Notes under the pieces: generated by a model
What the model was told of the DNA's origin: nothing
The model's input: the letters and a program-made list of their open reading frames with translations, nothing else
Database searches by the model: none
From: Nocardioides sp. Root140
GTDB lineage: Bacteria > Actinomycetota > Actinomycetes > Propionibacteriales > Nocardioidaceae
Assembly (NCBI RefSeq): GCF_001426745.1
Contig: NZ_LMFI01000001.1
Span: 1,449,441-1,513,440, forward strand
Reading direction: 5' to 3'
Length of the DNA: 64,000 nucleotides
Part shown: in pieces, positions 33,812-42,939 of the stretch
Layout: each line of letters begins with the position of its first letter
How positions within the stretch are numbered: the first letter of the stretch is position 1
Position numbers and translations under genes: made by a program

Positions 33812-36610
33812 TCACGCGAGCGCGCCGCCGGCCCGGTGCGGCCGACCCGGCAGGAGCTCCTCGAGGAGTGCCTCGGTCTCCGCGTCGAGCGGCGCACCGC
33901 ACCCTCGCAGCACGTCGCGCATCTCCACGGCGACCTCCTCGAGGTCCGAGCCGTCCGGGTCCACCGAGGCGCTGCGGAGCAGGTCACGCCACAGCACCTG
34001 GGAGGTCGGCGAGAGCCGCAGCCCGGCCCGACTCGCGGCACCCGCACCGCCGGGGTCCCCCGGCAGCGACAGCTCGACCAGCCGGTGGGCGGCGTCCGTG
34101 ACGACGTCGGTCACCTGGCGTTCGAGGCGCGTGCGGGCCAGCCAGCTGTAGCGCTGGGCGGGCCGCCCCTCCAGCAGCTCCCCGCGGACCAGCTGCAGGG
34201 CGCGACGCAGCAGCTCGCGCTCCTCATCGGGCCCCCGTCCCCGGGACTCCAGGGCCAGCTGGCAGAACGCGTGCCAGTCCACCGCCACGTCGTCGCTGAG
34301 GTGCAGACGGCCCTCCTCGGTCTCGCGCAACCGGTAGGAGCCGTCCTCCTCCAGCCCGAGCCAGTCGCGCACCCGGTCGATCGTGGCGTCGCGTACGTCG
34401 GGAGTCACCCCGCCCGGCCAGATCGAGGCGCCCACGACACTGCGGTGGACCGGAGCCGGCTGGACGGCCAGGAAGGTGACGATCTCGGAGGCGAGCGCGA
34501 CGCGTGCGGGGTCCATCGCGTTGCTGGCCCGCAGGTCCAGGGCGCCGAGCACGCCGACCCGGACCGCAGCGACGCTGAAGTGGTCGTCCCTGCCGGAACG
34601 TGGCGGGCGGGGCACGGCGACCCGGTCACCGTCATGGATCGGGGACGGCTGCCGCGCCTTGGCGAAGAGCCCGGCCAGCTGCTCACCCGCGGCGGCGGTG
34701 AGCCGCACCGCGTCGACCTCGATGCCGAGCAACGGCACGTGCAACCGACCGGTGTCGTCGACATCCAGCTGCCAGCGGGCTCCCGGGACGGGGACACACG
34801 CCACGACTCCGACGCCGCTGTGCGGCGTGGCCACGAGGCGAGCGAGCCGGTCGACCGTGGCGGGGTCCGTCGGGGCGGCTCCCATCACGAGGTACCTGCC
34901 CGGCTCGCCCGGCGTACGTCGTGCCTGTCCGGTGAGTACGTCGGCGGCAGCGTGGCGCGGCGACGTGCCGGCCCAGTCGGTGACCAGGGCTTCCAGGTCG
35001 TCGACCGGCTCCACGTGGGTCCCGCCGATCGTGGCCAGGGTCGGTTCGAGGTGGTAGCCGCGGACGACCTGCTCGTCGGCCCAGGGCGCGACCGCCAGCT
35101 GCACCGCCCAGGCCGAGACCACCTCACGCGCGATGACGTCGGAACCACCCAGGCTGAGCAGTCCGCCGAGCGCCTCGAGGTCGAGCAGGACGTCGTTGCC
35201 GTCATCATCGCGGCCGAGGCAGACCAGTCCGGGGTACGGCGCAGGGCCGCGCTCACCGGGAAGGTCCGCGTCTGCCGGGAGCTCCCAACGGGCACCGTCG
35301 TCGTGGACCGTCCACGGGGACGGCGCCGACATGGTGGGCGGTGCCAGATGGAGGGTCACCGACGTCGTGGACACGGTGACCGCATGTGCCTGCGGCACCG
35401 CGAGCCGCTCGAGCTCACACGATGCGGCCAGGCTTCGCAGGGCGACGTCGAGGCGCTCGGCGCGATCCGTGTCGGCACCGATCCTGAGCTCCACCTCGGC
35501 CTCGAGCTCCTCCGCGGTGGCCAGCCGGCCACGCCGGCGACGCCGCTCGGCGACCAGGCCCAGCAGCAGGGCGGCAGAGAGCAGCCCTCCCCTGGCCAGT
35601 TGGGTCATGGTGCCCCGGGCGTCGCGGTCGGCGACCTCCATCGCCTGCTCGCCGGCGCCCGCTCCGGTGCGTTGGTCCTGGACGGACTGTGCCTGCGGCA
35701 CGCCACCGGCCAGGAAACCGGTCTCCTGGCCCGCGGCCTGCCCGGTGTCGCTGACTCTCGGCGCACCGACGGCGTCCTCGGGCATGATCAGCACCCAACC
35801 GGGCTGGATCAGTCGCCCGAGGACCAGCTCCTGCCCGTCGGGCTGGATGCGTCCCTTGTTCAGGTCGAAGATCTCCTGCCAGCGACGGCCGTCGCCCAGC
35901 GACTTCTCCGCGATGTCCCAGAGATTGTCGTGGTAGTGCCCGTCGGGCGGTTGCACGATGACGACCTTCTTGCCGAGGACGTCCGTCATGTCCTGCGGAA
36001 CACCGGGCACGTGGACGCGCGGCGACGACTCGAGGGTGCCCTGCGCGACCCCCACCACCTCGTCGTGCTCGGTGGCCGTCGGGGACTGGCCGGCGGTCGC
36101 CGTCGGCGCCGACGGCGGGCTGGCCTGGCTCGTCGTGGCGTTGCCGCTCGGCGTGGGCACGGGCATCGACGCCTGCGCGGCGCCCGTGCTGCCGAGGAAG
36201 ATGCCGCCCACCAGGGCGGTCCCGACCAGTGCACGTGCGAGGGCCTGGGTGTGCCCGGACAAGGGAACCGGTCGGGGCAGGCCACCGCCTCGCACCAGGC
36301 TCGCGACCTCGGCCAGGGTGCAGACCACGAACTGGAGCCACGCCAACCACACGACTGCCCGGAACACGACGAGCAGGGCGTCGATGCCCAGGGGCTGGGT
36401 CAGGTCGCCCCGGTCGGGAAACCCTGTGGGGACCGGCGGCGGGCCGGTCAGCAGCCAGAGGGCAGCGGGTACGACGAACACCAGGACCAGTAGGGCCAGG
36501 CCGGCTCCGATCGCCTTGGCCAAGGAGGGGCGTTGCTGTTGCGGGGGCGGGGCAGCGAACCGCTCGGGTCCACGAGGCACGTGCACTCCTTGGGGGTGGG
36601 GCGTGGTCAT
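33812..36610 (-). CDS. Large membrane protein with LysM and bacterial transcriptional activation (BTAD) domains
   Basis: 932 residues. Three hydrophobic segments in the first 145 residues, a Pro/Ser/Thr-rich linker, a LysM-type domain (about 216-278; IVQPPDGHYHDNLWDIAEKSLGDGRRWQEIFDLNKG), another membrane helix near 330 followed by ERRRRRGR, a long cytoplasmic region, and a C-terminal winged-helix plus BTAD region (about 690-925, LRRALQLVRGELLEGRPAQRYSWL). LysM binds peptidoglycan and BTAD occurs in SARP regulators, so it may sense the wall and act inside the cell. ATG at 36610 overlaps the previous stop (ATGA). Last gene of the Tad operon; proteins of this layout are common at actinobacterial Tad loci. 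Confidence 0.8.
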   Translation of the reverse strand: MTTPHPQGVHVPRGPERFAAPPPQQQRPSLAKAIGAGLALLVLVFVVPAALWLLTGPPPVPTGFPDRGDLTQPLGIDALLVVFRAVVWLAWLQFVVCTLAEVASLVRGGGLPRPVPLSGHTQALARALVGTALVGGIFLGSTGAAQASMPVPTPSGNATTSQASPPSAPTATAGQSPTATEHDEVVGVAQGTLESSPRVHVPGVPQDMTDVLGKKVVIVQPPDGHYHDNLWDIAEKSLGDGRRWQEIFDLNKGRIQPDGQELVLGRLIQPGWVLIMPEDAVGAPRVSDTGQAAGQETGFLAGGVPQAQSVQDQRTGAGAGEQAMEVADRDARGTMTQLARGGLLSAALLLGLVAERRRRRGRLATAEELEAEVELRIGADTDRAERLDVALRSLAASCELERLAVPQAHAVTVSTTSVTLHLAPPTMSAPSPWTVHDDGARWELPADADLPGERGPAPYPGLVCLGRDDDGNDVLLDLEALGGLLSLGGSDVIAREVVSAWAVQLAVAPWADEQVVRGYHLEPTLATIGGTHVEPVDDLEALVTDWAGTSPRHAAADVLTGQARRTPGEPGRYLVMGAAPTDPATVDRLARLVATPHSGVGVVACVPVPGARWQLDVDDTGRLHVPLLGIEVDAVRLTAAAGEQLAGLFAKARQPSPIHDGDRVAVPRPPRSGRDDHFSVAAVRVGVLGALDLRASNAMDPARVALASEIVTFLAVQPAPVHRSVVGASIWPGGVTPDVRDATIDRVRDWLGLEEDGSYRLRETEEGRLHLSDDVAVDWHAFCQLALESRGRGPDEERELLRRALQLVRGELLEGRPAQRYSWLARTRLERQVTDVVTDAAHRLVELSLPGDPGGAGAASRAGLRLSPTSQVLWRDLLRSASVDPDGSDLEEVAVEMRDVLRGCGAPLDAETEALLEELLPGRPHRAGGALA

Positions 36611-37038
36611 TGAGTCACCGCTTCCGCAGTGGCCGAGGCCGAGATGCTGAAGGTGTTGTAGTTGATCAGGCTGAGCAATTTGGTGTCCACCCGGTCGCTG
36701 GCCGCCACCGTGACCGTGTCGGCAGTGACCCGGACGTCGGTGACGGTGTAGCCGCGGCTGGTCAGGAAGGCGCGGGCCCGGGCCTCGGCGGCGGCCTCGT
36801 CGAGACTCGGGTCGCCGGAACCACGCAGGCCGTCGACGTCGATCTCCTGGGCACCCGCACGTGCCGCCTGCTCGACCTCGTCGGCGAGCTTCATCCGCGC
36901 GTTCAGGGCGGTCCCGCCGTCCAGGACGAGGCCGGCACACATCAGCAAGGTGATGGCCATCCCGACCACGAAGGCCGTCGCGGTGCCACGCTCGTCGCGG
37001 GTCCGGCGGCCGTGCTGCCGCTGCTGGTTCCCGCTCAT
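36607..37038 (-). CDS. TadG/TadE-like pilus protein
   Basis: 143 residues. RRTRDERGTATAFVVGMAITLLMCAGLVLDGG: charged leader, Gly18, then a hydrophobic helix, as in pseudopilins, but without the Glu at +5. The rest is a small extracytoplasmic domain. GGAGG precedes ATG at 37038, which overlaps the upstream stop. Confidence 0.8.
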   Translation of the reverse strand: MSGNQQRQHGRRTRDERGTATAFVVGMAITLLMCAGLVLDGGTALNARMKLADEVEQAARAGAQEIDVDGLRGSGDPSLDEAAAEARARAFLTSRGYTVTDVRVTADTVTVAASDRVDTKLLSLINYNTFSISASATAEAVTQ

Positions 37039-37448
37039 TCGTACCTCCGGTAGGGGTCCAGCGGGACCGCGCTCTCGGCATCGACGCTGGCGCTGCCGGG
37101 AACCCCGATCAGGCCGAGCCCGTCGTACGAGACACTGCATTCGAGGTGCACCACGGCGGTGCCGCCCGGACCCCACACCCCGTCCAGGGAGACGGCGCTG
37201 CAGGTGGTCTGGTCGTCGAGGGAGCTGGCCACCACCTCGCGGGCGGCGGCAAGGGCGTCGGCCCGGGAGACCTGGAGCGACGCCGCGCGGGCGGCGTCCC
37301 GAGCGGTCGCGTCCACGTCTCCACGGACGGAGACATAGCGCCCGCACATGATGATGAAGACGATGAAGGCCATCAACACCGGAGCCAGCAGCACGACCTC
37401 GACGGCCATTGAGCCTCGCTCGTTCCGGCTGCGCTTGCGGAGGCTCAT
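37035..37448 (-). CDS. TadE-like pseudopilin
   Basis: 137 residues. NERGSMAVEVVLLAP gives a type IV-like processing site after Gly12 with Glu at +5, followed by a 20-residue membrane helix. Two Cys in TTCSAV and HLECSV could form a disulfide outside the cell. Overlaps both neighbours by 4 bp. Confidence 0.85.
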   Translation of the reverse strand: MSLRKRSRNERGSMAVEVVLLAPVLMAFIVFIIMCGRYVSVRGDVDATARDAARAASLQVSRADALAAAREVVASSLDDQTTCSAVSLDGVWGPGGTAVVHLECSVSYDGLGLIGVPGSASVDAESAVPLDPYRRYE

Positions 37449-37840
37449 TCGGTCTCCACGAACCGCTCGATGGGTCCCTCGACCGTCTGGGACACCTCGG
37501 GTACGCCGAAGGGCAGGATCTCCTGGGCGTGGCCCGTGACCGTCACCCGCACCTTGTCGTTCCCGACCGCGACGATCTGGATCTTGTAGCCCTCGAGGAC
37601 TCCCTTGCCGATGTTCTCGGCGTACTCCGCGCCGTTGCGGCGGGCGTCCGCGATGTCACCGGTGGCCCGGGCCACGCGGGCGGTCTCGCGCGCCACCGCG
37701 CTGGCGGCCTGGTTGCCCAGGAACACCAGCGTGGACTGAACGGCGAGCAGGATCACCAGCAGCAGGAGTGGCATGTAGAGCGCCAGTTCCACCGCGGATG
37801 CTCCGCGCTCGTCGCGCAGGCGGCGAGACCGCACTGTCAT
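37445..37840 (-). CDS. TadE-like pseudopilin
   Basis: 131 residues. MTVRSRRLRDERGASAVELALYMPLLLL shows Gly13 and Glu at +5, then a membrane helix; the remainder is an extracytoplasmic domain with VTVTGHAQEILPFG. ATG at 37840 overlaps the pilin stop (ATGA), so a longer upstream frame is rejected. Confidence 0.87.
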   Translation of the reverse strand: MTVRSRRLRDERGASAVELALYMPLLLLVILLAVQSTLVFLGNQAASAVARETARVARATGDIADARRNGAEYAENIGKGVLEGYKIQIVAVGNDKVRVTVTGHAQEILPFGVPEVSQTVEGPIERFVETE

Positions 37841-38028
37841 TCGTCCAGATTGATCGAATCGGCCTTGCCGCGGATCTTGGTCAACAGGATCGTTCCGACG
37901 GCCAGGGCGATCCCGACCAGAAGTGCGGTGATCACCACCCACTCGACGGCCGACACGCCGTCGTCGTTGCGACGGACACGCTCGACCCGGCCCCCGAGAA
38001 GTGTGAGCAGGAACTCGAGTTGAATCAT
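37837..38028 (-). CDS. Flp-type major pilin
   Basis: 63 residues. NDDGVSAVEWVVITALLVGIALAVGTILL: cleavage after Gly24, Glu at +5, one membrane helix, short charged tail. GGAGA stands 8-9 bp before the ATG at 38028. First of the pilin genes; no dedicated prepilin peptidase gene lies in the window. Confidence 0.88.
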   Translation of the reverse strand: MIQLEFLLTLLGGRVERVRRNDDGVSAVEWVVITALLVGIALAVGTILLTKIRGKADSINLDE

Positions 38029-38086
38029 CGTGGCATCTCCTTAGGTAGAACAGGACTGTCATTCCCCTTGTGGTCAGGCCCAAACC

Positions 38087-39004
38087 TCAGGCCAGGACCC
38101 GCGCGACCGCTGGGTACATGAGGAACAAGAGGAAGCCGACACAGAGCAACAGCTGGGCCACGAGCATCGACTGGGAACGGGCCGCGGCACGACCTTCGGC
38201 ATCGGCGAGCTCCTTGCTGCGCATCGAGGCGGCGCGCGCTGCCAACGACTCACGGACCTTGGCACCGTCTTCGGCGACGAGGGCGAGGGCTGCGGCCAGG
38301 TCGCGCAGCTCGTCGACGTCGATCGCGTTGCCGAGCTCGCCGAGCGCGGCCCACGGGGTGATCCCCTGCAGCCGCGCTGCTTCGAGGGTGTCGCGGATCC
38401 GCACCATGGCCCAGCCGTCGGAGATGGCCGCGGCCGACTGGAGCGCCTCGGGCACCCCGCGTCCGCCGGCCAGGTTCATCGCGACGAGGTCGAGGAAGGC
38501 GCTGAGGACGTGGCGGAATCCGCGCTTGCGTTCGTCGGCGATCTTGCGCAGCTGGAGCCAGGGCACGGCTGCTCCGACGACGGCTCCGACCAGCATCAGC
38601 CACAACGGGACCAGCGGTGGGAAGAGGCCGAGGAACGAGGCGGGGAGCAGCGCGATGACCGGGAACAGGAACCCGAGCAGGCCGGCCATCAGCGACCGGG
38701 CCAGGAACATCTCGCGGGACTGGCCGGCCAGGCCCAGCTGTGCGGAGAGCGACGCCGGCATCTTGAGGCCCCGTGAGTCGAGTGACTCGGCCACTTCAGC
38801 GCCGAGCTTGCGCATGCGGGCGGACTCGGCCTGGTGCCGACGGTCCGCGGTCAGGCCGGCATCACGACGACCACGCTTGAGCTGCTCGTCGAACCGAGCC
38901 AGGCCGACCGGGCCGGACGCCGCTGGGCTCATGAACAGCAGTGCTCCGACCAGCACGCCCGCACCGACCAGGGCTCCGGCCAGCATCACCAGGATCTGGA
39001 TCAT
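38087..39004 (-). CDS. tadC: Pilus assembly membrane protein TadC
   Basis: 305 residues of the type II secretion F-domain family. N-terminal helix, a double helix at about 105-150, the conserved FLDLVAMNLAGGRGVPEALQ segment, and a C-terminal helix. Inner-membrane platform with TadB. Start overlaps the TadB stop by one base (TGATG). Confidence 0.88.
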   Translation of the reverse strand: MIQILVMLAGALVGAGVLVGALLFMSPAASGPVGLARFDEQLKRGRRDAGLTADRRHQAESARMRKLGAEVAESLDSRGLKMPASLSAQLGLAGQSREMFLARSLMAGLLGFLFPVIALLPASFLGLFPPLVPLWLMLVGAVVGAAVPWLQLRKIADERKRGFRHVLSAFLDLVAMNLAGGRGVPEALQSAAAISDGWAMVRIRDTLEAARLQGITPWAALGELGNAIDVDELRDLAAALALVAEDGAKVRESLAARAASMRSKELADAEGRAAARSQSMLVAQLLLCVGFLLFLMYPAVARVLA

Positions 39005-39873
39005 CAGTCACGCCCCTTCGCGTCCAGGCTGCGCAGGAAGCGCTCCGGTGCCTCGAAGACCGACAGGCGACGCAGCCACATGATGCCGGCCGCGAAGAAG
39101 GCCAGCACGACGAGCAGGACGAGCTGACCGACCGGCGAACCGTACGGCTCGACGTACGCCGGGTTGAACAGCGCGAGGCCGACGACGAAGGCGATGGTGA
39201 CGCCGACGACGATCTGCACACTGCGCTGGGTGCTGCGGCGCCCGGCGTTCACCCGTTGCCGCATCTCCAGCTCCTGACGTGCCGAGCCGGCCAGCGACGT
39301 GAGCACTCCGCGCAGGCCGGGGCCGCGGAGCCTGGAGTTGAGGATCAGCGCGGCAATGATCAGGTCTGCGCCGGAGTCGTCCATGTCGTCGGCGAATCGC
39401 TGCAGTGCCATCGGCAGCGGCACCCGCACCCGCAACCGGTCCGAGAGCGCGAACAGGTCTGAGGCGATGGCGGGTGAGGCGGCGTGCGCCGTCGCCGGGA
39501 TCGCCTGCTCCAGGCCGACTGCTCCGGCCACGGTGTCGCGCAGGGACTCGGTCCAGGCGGCGAGGGCCTCGATCCGGGCCACCCCTTCTCGGGCGGCCCG
39601 GGTGCCCCCGAAGAGCCGGTCCCAGAACAGCACGAGCGCCGCGCACGCCAGGGCCACGACGATCCATTGCGTCAGGAGCAGCACCAGGAGTCCCGCACCG
39701 ATGGCGAGCGGCAGCGTCCGGCCGGCCCCCTTGAGCTGGGCAAGGAGCTGTGAGGGTGCCGCCGCAACGCGCTCGGCGGGTCGCGGCGTGAGGGCGTGGA
39801 CGAGCAGGAGCACACCACCCCCGACGGCGGCGCCGATGAGGATGACCAGGAGCAGGGTCGGGCTGGTGGTCAC
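39004..39873 (-). CDS. tadB: Pilus assembly membrane protein TadB
   Basis: 289 residues, type II secretion F domain. EALAAWTESLRDTVAGAVGLEQAIPATA and the DSGADLIIAALILNSRLRG...LTSLAGSARQELEMRQRVNAGR segments are typical of TadB. Helices at both ends. GTG at 39873 overlaps the ATPase stop (GTGA). Confidence 0.88.
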   Translation of the reverse strand: MTTSPTLLLVILIGAAVGGGVLLLVHALTPRPAERVAAAPSQLLAQLKGAGRTLPLAIGAGLLVLLLTQWIVVALACAALVLFWDRLFGGTRAAREGVARIEALAAWTESLRDTVAGAVGLEQAIPATAHAASPAIASDLFALSDRLRVRVPLPMALQRFADDMDDSGADLIIAALILNSRLRGPGLRGVLTSLAGSARQELEMRQRVNAGRRSTQRSVQIVVGVTIAFVVGLALFNPAYVEPYGSPVGQLVLLVVLAFFAAGIMWLRRLSVFEAPERFLRSLDAKGRD

Positions 39874-41186
39874 GGCGCCGTGTCCAGCCAGGTCGGCGCT
39901 GCCCCCGGGACATACCCGACCGCGGCCAGGTCATCGAGGCAGGAGATGCCCGCGGCCGGCTCAGCGACACCGTCGCGGCCGAGGGCGAAGACCTCGCTGG
40001 AGAGCACCCGCCCGTCGACGCCGTTGACCTCCCGGACAGAGGTGACGGTACGCCGGAGCAACCCACCCGCGGCGAACGTGTTGATCCGCTCGATGAAGAC
40101 GACGAAGTCGATCGCGCCGCCGATCAGCATCATCGTGGCATCGGCGGGGAGCCGTTCGGCGCTCTGGATCGCGTAGGTGCAGATGCGGTTGAACACCTCG
40201 GCCGAGGAGTTCGCGTGGATGGTCGACAGGGAACCGTCGTTGCCCTGGCTCATCGCGTTGAGCATGGTCACGATCTCGTCGCCGAGCACCTCACCCACGA
40301 TGACCCGGCTGGGGTTCATGCGCAGCGACCGGCGGACGAGCTCTCCCATCACGATCGCGCCCTGTCCCTCGGTGTTGGGCAGCCGCTCCTCGAAGGAGAC
40401 CACGTTGGGGTGGAGGTCGGGGAACTCGCCGAGACCGAGCTCGAGGGCTCGCTCCACGGTGATCAGTCGCTCGGCCGGTTCGATCTCGTTGGCCAGGGCG
40501 CGCAGCAGCGTGGTCTTCCCCGCGTTGGTGGCGCCGGCGATCATGATGTTCTTCCTGGCCCGCACTGCGGCGGAGAGGAAGGCAGCCAGCTCGGGCGACA
40601 TGGTGCCGTAGCCGACGAGGTCGTCGAGCATGACCCGGGACAGGCGAGCGCGACGGATCGACAGTGAGGGCCTCTGGCACACGCCCATCACCGCGGAGAG
40701 CCGCGACCCGTCCGGCAAGCGGATGTCGAGCTGCGGGTTGGAGGTGTCGAAGGCGCGGCTGGTCAGGCCGCTGTAGGCGCCGAGGGTCTGGACCAGCTCG
40801 ATCAGCTCTTCGTCACTGTCGGCAACAGGTGCGCCGCGTTCCTCGCGACCGTTCGAGTAGCCGAGGAAGACGTTGTCGCAGCCGTTGATGTCGATGTTCT
40901 CGATGTCGGGGTCGTCGAGAAGGGGCTGCAGCCGCCCGACGCCGAAGAGCGCGGCATGCACCGCCTCCGCGAGGTGCCCCTCTTCGCCGGGAGTCATCGG
41001 GCTGCGCCCGGCGCTCACCTCTTCGCGGGCATAGCGGTCGAGCACCCGGCTGACCACGGCCCGGGCGAACTGCCGCTCGTCCTCCGCCGACATGGGCGGC
41101 AGGTTGTTCGCGGCGTCTTCACGACGCTGCCGGGCGAGGACCTCGGCAACCTCCTCGCGGAGGTTGCGCACGAGCTGTTGTTCCAT
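39870..41186 (-). CDS. tadA: Pilus assembly ATPase TadA (CpaF family)
   Basis: 438-residue secretion ATPase. Walker A GATNAGKTT, Asp box TVERALELGLGEFPDLHPNVVSFEER, Walker B region NPSRVIVGEVLGDEIVTML, His box STIHANS. An N-terminal helical domain includes MTPGEEGHLAEAVHAALFGVGRLQPLLDDPDIENIDINGCDNVFL. Powers Flp assembly. One base separates it from the TadZ stop. Confidence 0.93.
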   Translation of the reverse strand: MEQQLVRNLREEVAEVLARQRREDAANNLPPMSAEDERQFARAVVSRVLDRYAREEVSAGRSPMTPGEEGHLAEAVHAALFGVGRLQPLLDDPDIENIDINGCDNVFLGYSNGREERGAPVADSDEELIELVQTLGAYSGLTSRAFDTSNPQLDIRLPDGSRLSAVMGVCQRPSLSIRRARLSRVMLDDLVGYGTMSPELAAFLSAAVRARKNIMIAGATNAGKTTLLRALANEIEPAERLITVERALELGLGEFPDLHPNVVSFEERLPNTEGQGAIVMGELVRRSLRMNPSRVIVGEVLGDEIVTMLNAMSQGNDGSLSTIHANSSAEVFNRICTYAIQSAERLPADATMMLIGGAIDFVVFIERINTFAAGGLLRRTVTSVREVNGVDGRVLSSEVFALGRDGVAEPAAGISCLDDLAAVGYVPGAAPTWLDTAP

Positions 41187-41187
41187 C

Positions 41188-41967
41188 TCAGACCATCCCG
41201 ATGCGCTGCTCGACGGACGGCACGCTGACCAGCGCCTGCGCGATCACGCGGGCCGACCTCGCAAGGAGCGTGCGCCCGGGGGCACCTGCACGGGTCGAGG
41301 TGAAGATGCCCGCGCCCTTGGCGTCCTCGGCGAAGACTCCGACGACCCTGGCCGGGATGCCCTCGGAGTCGAGGAGCTGCTGGAGGTGGGTGGCCGACTG
41401 GGTGTCGCGATAGGTCGTGGCGACCGCGATCAGCACCGGCGTACCGTCGGCGTCCCCCATCCGCAGGGACTTGCCGAACTGGAAGAGGCGACTGCGCAGG
41501 TGCGCCACCCCTTCCATGTCGGGTCGTACGACGACCAGCACGGCGTCGGCCTTGTGAATCACGGGGAGCGCGGCCGACCCGGCGCTCAGCTGACCGCAGT
41601 CGACGAGCACGTCCTCGGTGTGCCGCGCCAGCAGCGAGGGAAGCTGGGTCCACACCGAGCCGAGCCCGGTCAGCTGCTCCTGCGACGAGAGCCCCACCAG
41701 CACCGACTGGCCGAGGTTGGTCTGCTGGAGATGCTCGGACAGGTTGGTCTCGTCGGCGTCACGCCGGGCCGCAGCGGCCAGCGAGAGGAGGCCGTGGTCG
41801 GGGTTGAGCGGACCACCCTGCGGAGTCCGGCACCGCCAGAGGATGTCGCCGCCTGCCGGATCGGCGTCGACCAGCGCCACCGGCCGTGGCCAGACCGAGG
41901 CCAGCACCTGGCCGGCCAGGGTGACGCCGGGTGATCCCTTGGCCGAGCAGAGTGCGATCACGCTCAC
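41188..41967 (-). CDS. TadZ/CpaE-like localisation ATPase
   Basis: 259 residues of the MinD/ParA superfamily: IALCSAKGSPGVTLAGQVLA is a deviant Walker A loop in which the usual P-loop Lys is replaced (SPGVT), VALVDADPAGGDILWR is the A' motif, and LVDCGQLSAGSAALPVIHKADAVLVVVRPD the B motif. The loss of the Lys suggests weak or absent ATP hydrolysis, as known for some TadZ proteins. GTG at 41967 overlaps the CpaB-like stop. Confidence 0.82.
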   Translation of the reverse strand: MSVIALCSAKGSPGVTLAGQVLASVWPRPVALVDADPAGGDILWRCRTPQGGPLNPDHGLLSLAAAARRDADETNLSEHLQQTNLGQSVLVGLSSQEQLTGLGSVWTQLPSLLARHTEDVLVDCGQLSAGSAALPVIHKADAVLVVVRPDMEGVAHLRSRLFQFGKSLRMGDADGTPVLIAVATTYRDTQSATHLQQLLDSEGIPARVVGVFAEDAKGAGIFTSTRAGAPGRTLLARSARVIAQALVSVPSVEQRIGMV

Positions 41968-42719
41968 CGTGCGTCTCCGGAGCCAGAGGATTCCACGCTC
42001 AGCTCCGTGTCGGTCGACGCACCGCGCTGGAGCAGGGCCAGGCCAGCCTGATCGGCGCTCGCTGCGTCGACGACAGCGGCCGCGGCGGAGTCCGGGACGA
42101 GCAGGCTCACCGAGCCGGTGGACCCGCCCCCGAGGTCGTCGGCGCTCGCTGCACTGACGGAGAGCACCACGGCTTCGGTGATCGGCCGCGGCTCCTCCGA
42201 CTTGTCGGAGCCGCCGACCCGGATCACCTGCACCAGGTCGCCCCCGCGCAGGCTCTTGCTCGGGGTGATCGCGGGGTTGAGCGGGACGGCGACCACGGCA
42301 CGGTCCTCGCCGACCGGCTCCTCGCGCGTCAGCATCGTCTCGTCGATCAAGGTGTCCCGGCGGATCTGCACCTGTGCGTAGGTTCCACCGTCGAGCACCT
42401 GCTCCGCGAGGTCGCTGGGAATCAGCCGGAGCCCTTCGCTGGCCACCTTGACCTCCCGCAGGTCCGCCTTCGTGATCAGGGTGCCCGGCGGGATGTCGCG
42501 CGCCGCGGCGAGAACAGGCTCGCGGGAGTCCATCCGGACGGCCAGCAGGCCCGCGATCAGGGCGCCGCCGACGATGAGCAGGATGGCCAGCGCGGCCAGC
42601 CCGGGGCGCCGCTGGCGCGGGGGGTCGACCCGCCGACCCGCCGGAGTCGTTCCTCCGGACCGTCGGAACGCCCGGTTGCGCTGCTGCTCCGCGAGCGTTG
42701 ATCCGTCGCCTGAACCCAT
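41964..42719 (-). CDS. CpaB/RcpC-like SAF-domain protein
   Basis: 251 residues. N-terminal Arg-rich cytoplasmic leader, one membrane helix (about 42-62), then a SAF domain (AARDIPPGTLITKADLREVKV) and a RcpC-like region (PLNPAITPSKSLRGGDLVQVIRV). Thought to bind peptidoglycan and stabilise the pilus base. ATG at 42719 has AGGGGA about 7 bp upstream; it is the first gene of the operon. Confidence 0.85.
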   Translation of the reverse strand: MGSGDGSTLAEQQRNRAFRRSGGTTPAGRRVDPPRQRRPGLAALAILLIVGGALIAGLLAVRMDSREPVLAAARDIPPGTLITKADLREVKVASEGLRLIPSDLAEQVLDGGTYAQVQIRRDTLIDETMLTREEPVGEDRAVVAVPLNPAITPSKSLRGGDLVQVIRVGGSDKSEEPRPITEAVVLSVSAASADDLGGGSTGSVSLLVPDSAAAAVVDAASADQAGLALLQRGASTDTELSVESSGSGDAR

Positions 42720-42737
42720 GTGCCATTCCCCTAGTCG

Positions 42738-42788
42738 CTTACGAACCCCGGATGCTCGCTGCAACCGAGCAGCAGCCGTCATCGTAAG
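42738..42788. promoter_or_regulatory. Nested inverted repeats upstream of the Tad operon
   Basis: Outer arms CTTACGA/TCGTAAG (42738-42744 and 42782-42788) enclose an inner hairpin TGCTCG/CGAGCA with a 7-nt loop (42753-42771). It lies in the leader or promoter zone of the pilus operon and could be an operator or an RNA switch. No known class recognised. Confidence 0.4.
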
Positions 42789-42939
42789 GGCCAACCTGGT
42801 CAGAGACCACCCAGCCCTACGGGCGTCGGCCCATGGTCTGCCCAGTCCTCCGGGGAGAGAAACCCATCGCGTCAAGGTTTCGCGGTGACGGCCTCGTGGA
42901 ACGAGTAGCCGGACCAACACCTCGGACTAAGGAGCCATC

